Shown here: piece after piece, positions 14,413-20,799 of the stretch
Layout of the letters: the number at the start of each line of letters is the position of its first letter
How positions within the stretch are numbered: position 1 is the stretch's first letter
Assembly (NCBI GenBank): GCA_964371035.1
Contig: CAYJLG010000040.1
Span: forward strand, 1 to 20,799
DNA from: UBA1535 sp964371035
Lineage (GTDB): Bacteria > Bacillota > Clostridia > Tissierellales > Sedimentibacteraceae
DNA: 20,799 bases
Direction: 5' to 3'
Translations under genes and position numbers: made by a program
The notes under the pieces: model-generated
What the model saw: only the letters and a program-made list of their open reading frames with translations
Database searches by the model: none
Told to the model about the DNA's origin: nothing

Positions 14413-15627
14413 ATGAAATTACAAAATAGTTATACTTGGATTAAAGGCATAAATTATGTGCCTTCCTATGCGCAAAACGATATAGAGTTTTGGAGAGATT
14501 ACGATAAAAATACAGTAAAAAAAGAAATATTGTATGCTAAAAGATTAGGCTTAAATGTTATTAGACCATTTTTATCTTATGTGGTATATTTAGATAATAG
14601 AAAACAATTTTTAGACAATGTATTACACTTGGTTAAAACAGCATTTGACAATGGAATTTATACCATACCTACGGTTTGGGATTCTTGTTTTAGTGAAGAT
14701 GAACCTAATATTAATTGCAGTGAAAACAAATGGTTTGCAAACCCGGGAGCAATGTACTTGACTCCGGAATGTTGGGACGACCAAAAAGCGTATGTTTTAG
14801 ATTTAATAAAGACTTTAAGCGATGAGCCCGGTTTGTTAATGTGGGATGTTCACAATGAACCAACCGTTACAAATTATATATCCAACTACCAAGGGAAAGA
14901 GTTAGAAGAACATAAAAGAATAATATGGGCTTTTGTAAAACATTATTGTGAGTATTTTAGAAAAAATGATAAAAACCCTATTACAGTAGGTGTGTCTGAG
15001 GTTAGCCAATTTGAAGAAATAAAGGATTATTGCGATGTTCTTTCTTTCCATAATTATTCCCCTACTGTAAAAGAAATAGAAATGGAATTTGACAAAGCAA
15101 ATCACATAGCCAAAGAATCGAATAAATTGGTATTTTGTTCTGAAATGGGTTGTACAGGCAGGGCGAACCCTTATGATCTATGTATAGAGGTTGCCAATAA
15201 TAAAAATATGGGTTATATACTTTGGGAGTTGATGATAGGCAAGAGTTTTTGGAATGACAGACATGGTATTGTTTACCCCGACGGAACAGTGAGAGATGCA
15301 TCGATTATTTCAGCATTACAAGGGTTTTTTAGAAATAGAGATGCTAAAAGTACCGTAAGAACGCACTTGAATTGTGAGGGTTTGGTAGACCGTATATTAA
15401 AAGAAGCACAAGAATGGATAGATAACCCTATGGAAAATACTGATAAAGGTGATTATATTTTAGAAGTAATGGCAAATTTATTAGAAGGCGGAGAGATTAC
15501 ATCATTTGCGGTATTGCCTACTGTTAAGTGCAAACTTGTCTGTGAAAAAGGTATGGAAAGTATAAAAGAACAAATGAAAGATTGGTATAAAATACTGAAA
15601 GCAGATAAAGAATTAAAATTGCATTAA
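14413..15627 (+). CDS. Clan GH-A glycoside hydrolase, second copy type
   Basis: A 404-residue, probably cytoplasmic hydrolase with the clan-A pair Glu149 (WDVHNEP) and Glu244 (FCSEMG). The first 300 residues form the barrel. The last 100 (from about FFRNRDAK) are extra helical sequence lacking in the hydrolase at 7815. The two share the order GINYVP/GFNFVP, RPFLSYVV/RVFLSYVV and the catalytic segments, so they are related but diverged, which suggests different linkages of one substrate. AAAGGAG precedes ATG 14413. The exact GH family and substrate are not assigned. Confidence 0.75.
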   Translation: MKLQNSYTWIKGINYVPSYAQNDIEFWRDYDKNTVKKEILYAKRLGLNVIRPFLSYVVYLDNRKQFLDNVLHLVKTAFDNGIYTIPTVWDSCFSEDEPNINCSENKWFANPGAMYLTPECWDDQKAYVLDLIKTLSDEPGLLMWDVHNEPTVTNYISNYQGKELEEHKRIIWAFVKHYCEYFRKNDKNPITVGVSEVSQFEEIKDYCDVLSFHNYSPTVKEIEMEFDKANHIAKESNKLVFCSEMGCTGRANPYDLCIEVANNKNMGYILWELMIGKSFWNDRHGIVYPDGTVRDASIISALQGFFRNRDAKSTVRTHLNCEGLVDRILKEAQEWIDNPMENTDKGDYILEVMANLLEGGEITSFAVLPTVKCKLVCEKGMESIKEQMKDWYKILKADKELKLH

Positions 15628-15750
15628 ACTCGAGGGATGGGTAAAATCATAATATGGAATAACAATAAATCAGTATACAGAACGATATTAACCCCTACTC
15701 TAAATCTTTATTGATAATATGAGTGTAGTTGAAGGAGGGAATGCTTAACT

Positions 15751-17004
15751 GTGAATTCACGAGAAAGAGTTATTGCGGCATTAAATCATAAAGAAGTAGA
15801 TAGAGTACCTATTGATTTAGGTGCCACAGGACAAACAGGTATTAGTGCAAGCGCGTTATACCAATTAAGAAAATATTTAAATTTAGAAGATAGAGATATT
15901 GTAATAAGTGAAACCTTGCAAATGTTAGCAGAGGTTGAAAAAGATTTAAGAGATAATTTAAAGGTAGATGTTATCGGTTTAAATACACCTATTGATTTAT
16001 TTGGAAATAAAATTACAGGAGAATATCAAAACTTTAAAATGTGTGATTCTACATCTGTTAAATTACCTGCTTCAATGGTATATGAGACGGATATCAATAA
16101 CAATGTTTTTGTCTATCCCCAAGGTAATAAAAATGCACAATTCAGTGGGAAAATGCCTTACAGTGGATATTTCTTTGACAATATAGAAAGAAGTACGGGT
16201 TTTGATGAAGACAACTTAACGCCTTTAGAAGATTTTAAAGATTCCTTTAATCTTATATCAGATGACTGTTTGGAGTATTTAAAACGTCAATCGGATTTTT
16301 TAAATGCCGAAACGGAATATGCCATAGTCGGAAATTTAGGTGGAGCGGGTTTTGGAGATTCTGCTATTGTTCCGGGACCGGCCGAACTTAACCCAAAGGG
16401 GATTAGAGGTTTTGAAGATTGGCTTATGGCACATTTAATGTATCCTGAATATATTAAAAAAGTTTTTCAACTACAAATGGAAAATATGCTTAAAAATTTA
16501 GAATTGTACCGACAAGCAGTGGGGGATAACATACAATCAATCTTTATAAGTGGCACCGATTTTGGAACACAAAATGCAGGGTTTTTCTCGAAAGATGTGT
16601 TTAAAGAATTATATAAACCTTATTATAGGCAAGTGAACGATTGGGTGCATAAAAATACAAATTGGAAAACCCATTTTCATTCCTGTGGCTCTATAGTAAA
16701 TTACTTAGACGATTTTGTGGAAATGGGAGTAGATATTATAAATCCTGTTCAGCTATCGGCAAAAGGAATGGATGGGAAATTTCTTAAAGAAAAATACGGA
16801 GATAAACTTGTGTTTTGGGGGGCAGGAGTAGATACGCAAAAGACACTTCCATATGGAACAACGGAAGAAGTCCAAAGGGAAGCAAGAGAAAGAATAGATA
16901 TTTTTAACAAGGATGGCGGATTTGTGTTTGCGGCTATACATAATATCTTAGCTAATACACCACCCCAAAATATTGTTGCTGCATTTAGGGAAGCAGGGGT
17001 ATAG
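15751..17004 (+). CDS. UroD-like (MtaA/CmuA superfamily) protein, copy 2
   Basis: A 417-residue paralogue of the protein at 8880, again opening MNSRERV. HSCG (His310, Cys312) matches the zinc-ligand motif of corrinoid methyltransferases. VDIINPVQLSAKGM and VFWGAGVDTQ align with copy 1, and a central glycine-rich stretch (NLGGAGFGDS) is specific to this copy. A third cysteine ligand is not evident. GTG 15751 was taken as start because GGAGGG lies 11 bases upstream and the protein start fits the family. It is the last intact gene of the operon. Confidence 0.78.
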   Translation: MNSRERVIAALNHKEVDRVPIDLGATGQTGISASALYQLRKYLNLEDRDIVISETLQMLAEVEKDLRDNLKVDVIGLNTPIDLFGNKITGEYQNFKMCDSTSVKLPASMVYETDINNNVFVYPQGNKNAQFSGKMPYSGYFFDNIERSTGFDEDNLTPLEDFKDSFNLISDDCLEYLKRQSDFLNAETEYAIVGNLGGAGFGDSAIVPGPAELNPKGIRGFEDWLMAHLMYPEYIKKVFQLQMENMLKNLELYRQAVGDNIQSIFISGTDFGTQNAGFFSKDVFKELYKPYYRQVNDWVHKNTNWKTHFHSCGSIVNYLDDFVEMGVDIINPVQLSAKGMDGKFLKEKYGDKLVFWGAGVDTQKTLPYGTTEEVQREARERIDIFNKDGGFVFAAIHNILANTPPQNIVAAFREAGV

Positions 17005-17046
17005 GATTAAGTATGGTAGCTCGGTTATAAATAGGAGGATAATTAT

Positions 17047-17103
17047 ATAAAAAATACAAAAATAATAGTAAACAAAGAATTTACAATGTCAAAAATCGAC
17101 AAA
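17047..17103 (+). pseudogene. N-terminal stub of a GH51 arabinofuranosidase
   Basis: After GGAGG (17034-17038), at normal spacing, the frame reads KNTKIIVNKEFTMSKIDK. This is the opening phrase of alpha-L-arabinofuranosidases of family GH51, which usually continue into a GSFIEHLGR-type stretch. Here the start codon is ATA instead of ATG, and homology stops after about 19 codons. The gene was therefore lost through a deletion or recombination near 17103, and it probably was once the next gene of the operon. It hints that the locus handled arabinose-containing glycans. Confidence 0.5.
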
Positions 17104-17492
17104 AGCACCCATAAAGGTGAATGGTTATGCATTGGTAAGCAGTCACAACCTTGTATTTCTAATAAAATAAAAGAATTGAGTGAGGAAGAAAATATAGATC
17201 CACAATTATCTATGCTTCCTGCTGAATATCAAACAGGCCCGGGTTCGTCAACGAGTAGTGAAACATTCATACAAGCACGGAGTAACAAAGGCGGGGATAT
17301 TCTATGTTGTTTTATCGCATCTATTCTGTCTGTCCTGTTTCTCGCAACCTCAATATTGTACCGCAACGATAATGAGTCCATATATATTGTGTGATTATTC
17401 CAGATGCTTTTTTCATATTTTGGTTGCCGATTTTCTAAATTCCATGTTTCATCTGAAGCTATTTCTACCAAAAAACTCCTTTACACTTTGGT
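17104..17492. other. Unassigned stretch between the operon and the cargo genes
   Basis: The frame of the GH51 stub stays open to 17394 and gives an unrecognised tail ending in one hydrophobic segment (CCFIASILSVLFLATSIL). An ATG at 17086 could start a 102-codon product, but no ribosome binding site supports it, and the sequence looks like a chance fusion. The opposite strand is also open at 17229-17471 without family resemblance. I see no RNA gene or terminator here. It marks the break between the sugar operon and the next cargo. Confidence 0.35.
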
Positions 17493-18044
17493 TTACTCCT
17501 CGAGCATTCCAATCAAGTTGTCTACAATAAATTGTTGTGCATTTTTATCATAAAGAACTATTAAATATTCTCCATGCTGATCGGTACGCATTTCACTCGA
17601 AATACCGATAGACTTACCAAGCTCCGACGGTACTCTTTTCTTTTTGCCGTCGTGTAAAAATTCTTCTGCTAAAAACCCACTTTTTAATAGCCAGTTGGTT
17701 ATATTGGTAGCAGCAAGCTTTTTAAATTTCTCCTCCACTTTACAGGCATTTATCTTGTTTACTAAAACACTTATCGGAATTATTTCATCTCTGATTGAAA
17801 TTTGTGATAACTCCTCAACCGTAATATGAAACTTAGGTTTTGTGTTTTTATTTCTCGCAGTAACCTCCCCACCATTTTCTATGACTCTACGTAAAATGTC
17901 AGACACATAGAAAAAGCACCGTGACAGCCGCACGTTGTTTAAAACGCTGTCCCCACCCATTTCAACATCGGAAATGGGGTCTATGCCGTTTGCAAGCTTA
18001 TCAATATACATTTTTGCCCGTTCGATTTTTTCAAGTTCTGTCAT
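17493..18044 (-). CDS. Conserved hypothetical protein (MTELEKIERAK family)
   Basis: A 183-residue soluble protein from ATG 18044, with GGTGGG nine bases upstream; the in-frame ATG at 18071 is less well supported. It starts MTELEKIERAKMYIDKLANG, continues with NNVRLSRCFFYVSDILRRVI and ends in a mixed alpha/beta part. Similar proteins of unknown function are frequent in accessory regions of clostridia; I cannot assign a domain. It has its own near-perfect promoter and is transcribed away from the DUF-type gene at 18222, a divergent arrangement. Confidence 0.7.
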   Translation of the reverse strand: MTELEKIERAKMYIDKLANGIDPISDVEMGGDSVLNNVRLSRCFFYVSDILRRVIENGGEVTARNKNTKPKFHITVEELSQISIRDEIIPISVLVNKINACKVEEKFKKLAATNITNWLLKSGFLAEEFLHDGKKKRVPSELGKSIGISSEMRTDQHGEYLIVLYDKNAQQFIVDNLIGMLEE

Positions 18045-18085
18045 AATAAAGCCCACCTTATCTGCTTTCATGGTTTGATAATATT

Positions 18086-18114
18086 ATTATAAATATTTAA
18101 AAGTGAGATGTCAA
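18086..18114 (-). promoter_or_regulatory. Promoter of the conserved hypothetical gene
   Basis: On the minus strand, TTGACA (18114-18109), a 17-base spacer and TATAAT (18091-18086) match the sigma-A consensus exactly. The leader to the ATG at 18044 is about 35 bases. Confidence 0.75.
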
Positions 18115-18160
18115 TGCTCTTTAGAGAAACCTATTATGCTCAATAATTTTTTAGCTTTCA

Positions 18161-18189
18161 TTGCTTTGCGTTTGATAATAAGCTATAAT
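18161..18189 (+). promoter_or_regulatory. Promoter of the DUF7309/DUF6930-type gene
   Basis: TTGCTT (18161-18166), a 17-base spacer and TATAAT (18184-18189) lie about 33 bases before the chosen ATG at 18222. They form a divergent promoter pair with the minus-strand promoter at 18086-18114. Confidence 0.55.
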
Positions 18190-18221
18190 ACAGAAATAAA
18201 GTGGCAGAATGGAGTATAACA

Positions 18222-19235
18222 ATGAAAAACGAGCCAACAATCAAACAATGGGAAAAACTATACGAGGTCGCTTGTAATATTAAAATAATGCAACCATGGA
18301 GTGCACTATGGGATACGGATATAATTACGATACAACTGCCTAATCGTGATGAGCCGATATTCATATCAACGATGGGTAGAGGCGGCGAATGTTACGGCAT
18401 TGGGGTTTATCCCGGACTCGAAGAAATGGGTGTTTTTTACGATATGCTATCCTCAACACAGGATGATGAGGTGGCAAATCCAATGTTTTATCAAAACTGT
18501 ATGACTTGTTATTTTGGAAACAGAGATGAACTTTCTCCTAAAGAAAGAGAGATTATCAAGGAGCTGGGGCTTAAATTTCGTGGTAAAGACAATTGGATAT
18601 ACTTTCGGAGCATGAAACCCGGATATTATCCGTGGTTTCTGACTTCCGATGAAGTGAGCTTAATGACCGAAGCTTTGCAAAATTATGTAATGTCGGTACG
18701 ATGTGTTTTGGAGGATAGACTTTATGTAAATTTTGAACAGAATGAAACACTGTTTAGAATTTATTCAAAGGAAAGGCAAGAGTGGCTTAACTATGCAACA
18801 CAGATGCCTGAAATTCCGAGAACAACACTTATCATAGATGAAAAAGAGCTTACAGATAGAATAAAATCTATGCCCAAAACAAAATCCTTCATAGAAATAG
18901 ATAGAAAATTTATACCCACCCCTGTGCAGGAAAAGAAAACGGAAACTCCGCATTTTCTGTCACTCATTGCGATACTCGATCGAAACAACGGGGAATGTAT
19001 AACATATGATATGGTAAAAACTAATGAAAAAGATGTAATCCTTCTTTCTTTGTTACTTAATTACTTTGATGAACATGGCAAGCCGACAAAAATATTTATC
19101 CGCAACGATAGAATGAAACGCTACCTTGCTGATTTCTGCCAAAAGACAGGGATTACACTTGTAAGCAATAAAGGTATGCGCTGTTTTGACGAATTTGCAC
19201 AGGGTATGTTTGCTTTCCTTGATAACGGAAGATGA
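18222..19235 (+). CDS. DUF7309/DUF6930-type hypothetical protein
   Basis: A 337-residue soluble protein. The N-terminal half (WEKLYEVACNIKIMQPWSAL, then WDTDIITIQLP, then STMGRGGECYGIGVYPG) resembles the DUF7309 module. The C-terminal third (KPTKIFIRNDRMKRYLADFC, then LVSNKGMRCFDEFAQGM) resembles DUF6930. This two-module layout is known from Firmicute hypothetical proteins; no reaction is established. ATG 18222 was chosen over the in-frame GTG 18201 because GGAG lies seven bases upstream. The next small gene follows after 41 bases, probably in the same transcript. Confidence 0.65.
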   Translation: MKNEPTIKQWEKLYEVACNIKIMQPWSALWDTDIITIQLPNRDEPIFISTMGRGGECYGIGVYPGLEEMGVFYDMLSSTQDDEVANPMFYQNCMTCYFGNRDELSPKEREIIKELGLKFRGKDNWIYFRSMKPGYYPWFLTSDEVSLMTEALQNYVMSVRCVLEDRLYVNFEQNETLFRIYSKERQEWLNYATQMPEIPRTTLIIDEKELTDRIKSMPKTKSFIEIDRKFIPTPVQEKKTETPHFLSLIAILDRNNGECITYDMVKTNEKDVILLSLLLNYFDEHGKPTKIFIRNDRMKRYLADFCQKTGITLVSNKGMRCFDEFAQGMFAFLDNGR

Positions 19236-19276
19236 CGTTAATCAACTGCCTATGATAGGGAAAGGATATCGAAATA

Positions 19277-19603
19277 TTGGAAGAAAGATTTACAAAAAAA
19301 GACTATGTGCTTTTTAAAGCAAAAATCGCTGGGTGGCAGGAAAACTACATGGACAAACTGTGTAAGGAATATATAGAGCTGTTGCACAAAGATACTTGCC
19401 CATCGGAAAAATTTTGGGAGTTAGATAAAAGAATAAGAATGGATAAGAAAAGTACCGGCATGCAAATAGAAATTAGACACTCTAATCTCGTCTTAAATAT
19501 TATGTCCCTTTTAAATGACGGAGTGATTTCGACTGAAGACCTCGATGAATTCAGCGATGAACTTCAAGAAACTATAAATTTTTTCTTGAAGGGAAATGTT
19601 TGA
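19277..19603 (+). CDS. Small conserved hypothetical helical protein
   Basis: A 108-residue, charged, mostly helical protein (FTKKDYVLFKAKIAGWQENY, then MDKLCKEYIELL, then MSLLNDGVISTEDLDEFSDEL). Similar proteins are common in clostridial accessory DNA and are sometimes misnamed multidrug transporter, but no membrane segment is present here. The start is a TTG at 19277 with AAAGGAT about 10 bases upstream; no ATG fits. It follows the DUF-type gene closely and is probably cotranscribed. Confidence 0.6.
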   Translation: MEERFTKKDYVLFKAKIAGWQENYMDKLCKEYIELLHKDTCPSEKFWELDKRIRMDKKSTGMQIEIRHSNLVLNIMSLLNDGVISTEDLDEFSDELQETINFFLKGNV

Positions 19604-19688
19604 ACCGGGTGCAAAGGAAAAAGATTATTCTTTGTTTAAGGCGGCTCAAATTTTGATCGTATCTTTTGTATTAAATTCACCGCTCCAC

Positions 19689-19716
19689 TTGTTTTTTTAA
19701 CCAAAATGAGTATAAT
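19689..19716 (+). promoter_or_regulatory. Promoter of the MntA/HepT pair
   Basis: TTGTTT (19689-19694), a 16-base spacer and TATAAT (19711-19716) lie just before GGGAGGAG and the ATG at 19739. The untranslated leader would be about 16 bases. Confidence 0.5.
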
Positions 19717-19738
19717 GGTATTAGAGGGAGGAGCAAGC

Positions 19739-20065
19739 ATGGTCTACACCTTAAATGAAATTAAAACATTGATAAAGCCCATTGCTATGCGATATGGGCT
19801 TAAGGCTGTTTATGTCTTTGGGTCATATGCCAAAGGAACTGCACGCTCCGATAGTGATATTGATATTTTAGTCGATACCACAGGCACCGATTTGACAAGC
19901 TTGTTCTCTTTAGGTGAACTCTATTGCGATTTAGAACGATCATTAAATAAAAAGATAGATTTAATTACGGTTAGCTCTCTTGAGCAAGAGCACCGCATGG
20001 AGAGCGACCTTGCTTTTTACGAGCGGATTAAGACAGAAAGGACGGAAATTTATGCTGTCGCCTGA
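19739..20065 (+). CDS. mntA: MntA-type nucleotidyltransferase antitoxin
   Basis: A 108-residue minimal nucleotidyltransferase. The signature GSX10DXD is intact (Gly28, Ser29, Asp40, Asp42 in GSYAKGTARSDSDIDILV), and a further Asp in KKIDLITV completes the usual metal triad. In type VII toxin-antitoxin systems this enzyme attaches AMP residues to a tyrosine of the HEPN toxin and so switches it off. ATG 19739 was chosen for its strong GGGAGGAG site; an in-frame ATG at 19706 lies upstream of the predicted promoter -10. The stop overlaps the toxin start by 14 bases, a sign of coupled translation. Confidence 0.85.
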   Translation: MVYTLNEIKTLIKPIAMRYGLKAVYVFGSYAKGTARSDSDIDILVDTTGTDLTSLFSLGELYCDLERSLNKKIDLITVSSLEQEHRMESDLAFYERIKTERTEIYAVA

Positions 20066-20405
20066 TTTGCAACGCATCGCGAGAATAAGAGATTATTGCG
20101 ATGAGATAAGCAAGACCATAGTACGCTATGGGAATTCTTTTGATTCGTTTGATACCGATTCCGACTATCAACGCTCTATATCATTTTCTATCCTGCAAAT
20201 CGGAGAACTCGGCGGTGGATTGTCCGATGAGTATCGAAAGCTTACCTCTAAACGTATTCAATGGGGGCCGATAAAGGGTATGCGTAATATGGTTGCACAT
20301 AGCTATGGCAGTATGAGTCGTCGTGTTATATGGGAAACCGCAACGGTAGATATCCCCGTGCTTAGACAATTTTGTGTTGAGCAGCTTACTGAGGGGGCAA
20401 CCTAA
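20052..20405 (+). CDS. hepT: HepT-type HEPN ribonuclease toxin
   Basis: A 117-residue helical HEPN protein. The RX4HXY motif is intact: Arg78, His83 and Tyr85 in RNMVAHSY. Arg and His form the RNase site, and the tyrosine is the residue that MntA modifies in studied pairs. ATG 20052 lies inside the end of mntA with AAGGA upstream, and the product has the usual family length. A longer frame from 19980 only reads through mntA in another frame. The pair may stabilise the island or act against phage. Confidence 0.85.
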   Translation: MLSPDLQRIARIRDYCDEISKTIVRYGNSFDSFDTDSDYQRSISFSILQIGELGGGLSDEYRKLTSKRIQWGPIKGMRNMVAHSYGSMSRRVIWETATVDIPVLRQFCVEQLTEGAT

Positions 20406-20588
20406 ACTATAAGCAACAGACGCTAAATGCAGAAGCAGTTTCCTTAGAACTTTTGACCACATGAACAGTCACAGACAGACTCGGAACATATGCTAACAAG
20501 AGTGACAAAGAGGCCTAAAGAGCAACTTACACCGAGCGAAAATGGCTATAAACCGTCATAAATGCAACAAAAAATATTCAGAGAGCAC
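20406..20588. other. Gene-free right end of the island
   Basis: No frame or RNA is supported. It contains the second copy of the imperfect repeat (20452-20481) and a stretch without structure before the right attachment repeat. Confidence 0.5.
20452..20481 (+). repeat. Right copy of the imperfect 30-bp end-associated repeat
   Basis: TTTGACCACATGAA is identical to 911-924. CACAGACAGACT differs from CACAGACGGATT at two positions, and four bases between the blocks differ. The orientation is direct. It lies 108 bases inside the right tRNA-derived repeat. Confidence 0.5.
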
Positions 20589-20633
20589 CTGGGGGTCAAG
20601 AGGCCGCATGTTCAAGTCATGTCACTCGGACCA
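20589..20633 (+). repeat. Right attachment repeat, displaced tRNA-Pro 3' part
   Basis: This exact 45-bp copy of 612-656 runs from the anticodon loop to CCA, with no 5' half, so it is not a working tRNA. A terminator starts two bases later. This is the expected remnant of the original tRNA end plus its native terminator after an element integrated, and it marks the island's right border. Confidence 0.85.
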
Positions 20634-20634
20634 T

Positions 20635-20680
20635 TTTGAGTAATCATAACCCAAGTGAGGGTGTGGTTACTCAATTTTTT
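20635..20680 (+). terminator. Terminator after the right attachment repeat
   Basis: TTGAGTAATCATAACCC (20635-20651) pairs with GGGTGTGGTTACTCAA (20658-20673), bulged by one base, and TTTTTTT follows. It was probably the original terminator of tRNA-Pro before the insertion. Confidence 0.7.
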
Positions 20681-20713
20681 TCTGTGTAAATATATTTGTT
20701 TGTTTTATAATTT

Positions 20714-20799
20714 TTAAGCTACGACCATGTAGTTTATCGCTACTCCCTGCCTTGATTCAAGGGTGTAACTATCAGTTGCCGGAGTTTTTGGGATTTCTA
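20714..20799 (-). CDS. C-terminal end of a gene running off the right edge
   Basis: The minus strand is open from the edge to TAA (20716-20714) and encodes EIPKTPATDSYTLESRQGVA, then INYMVVA. It is too short to identify. The balanced composition and the stop just outside the terminator suggest a real chromosomal gene converging on the island border. Confidence 0.4.
   Translation of the reverse strand, partial: EIPKTPATDSYTLESRQGVAINYMVVA

Noticed and set aside
17086..17394. A 102-residue single-pass membrane protein
   Set aside because: The first codons belong to the GH51 stub, no ribosome binding site precedes the ATG and the rest resembles no family I know, so it is treated as a chance fusion.
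1..20799. CRISPR array or phage structural genes
   Set aside because: No regularly spaced repeats are present, and no capsid, tail or terminase-like proteins are encoded.

Overview
The window reads as low-GC Firmicute DNA, probably from an uncultured clostridium. The support is AT-rich coding sequence, strong GGAGG-type ribosome binding sites, TTGACA/TATAAT promoters, a tRNA gene that encodes its CCA, and a YesM/YesN plus LplABC-type sugar operon. A run of 10 Ns at 295-304 marks a scaffold join.

Layout. A membrane-protein gene runs off the left edge (1-294, minus). tRNA-Pro(GGG) lies at 581-656. Its last 45 bp recur exactly at 20589-20633, and a shorter 25-bp copy lies at 827-851. Each copy is followed by a different stem-loop terminator. 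This is the footprint of integration into a tRNA 3' end, so most of the window (about 657 to 20633) looks like a genomic island. Next to the left end are tyrS (minus) and a cluster of broken mobility genes (2419-3515): the C-terminal end of a tyrosine integrase, a fragment of an IS5-like transposase, and a multiply frameshifted AAA ATPase.

The centre (3970-17004, plus) is one long carbohydrate locus. It holds a lipoprotein binding protein, two permeases, a clan-A glycoside hydrolase, a UroD-like protein, a DUF4380-type sugar-mutarotase-fold protein, a YesM-type sensor kinase, a YesN-type AraC response regulator, a second glycoside hydrolase and a second UroD-like protein. A start-mutated stub of a GH51 arabinofuranosidase follows. 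The likely job is sensing, importing and trimming a short plant-type oligosaccharide; the role of the paired UroD-like proteins is unknown. No ATPase subunit is encoded here, as is usual for this transporter class, which shares an MsmX-type ATPase.

The right part (17493-20405) is island cargo: three proteins of unknown function and a MntA/HepT toxin-antitoxin pair. The right attachment repeat, a terminator and the end of another minus-strand gene follow.

The most striking regulatory signal is the tyrS leader. A good promoter is followed by a 28-codon open frame with five tyrosines, including two Tyr-Tyr pairs. It overlaps one arm of an antiterminator that competes with an intrinsic terminator just before tyrS. 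This looks like ribosome-mediated attenuation by tyrosine supply, where Firmicutes normally use a T-box.
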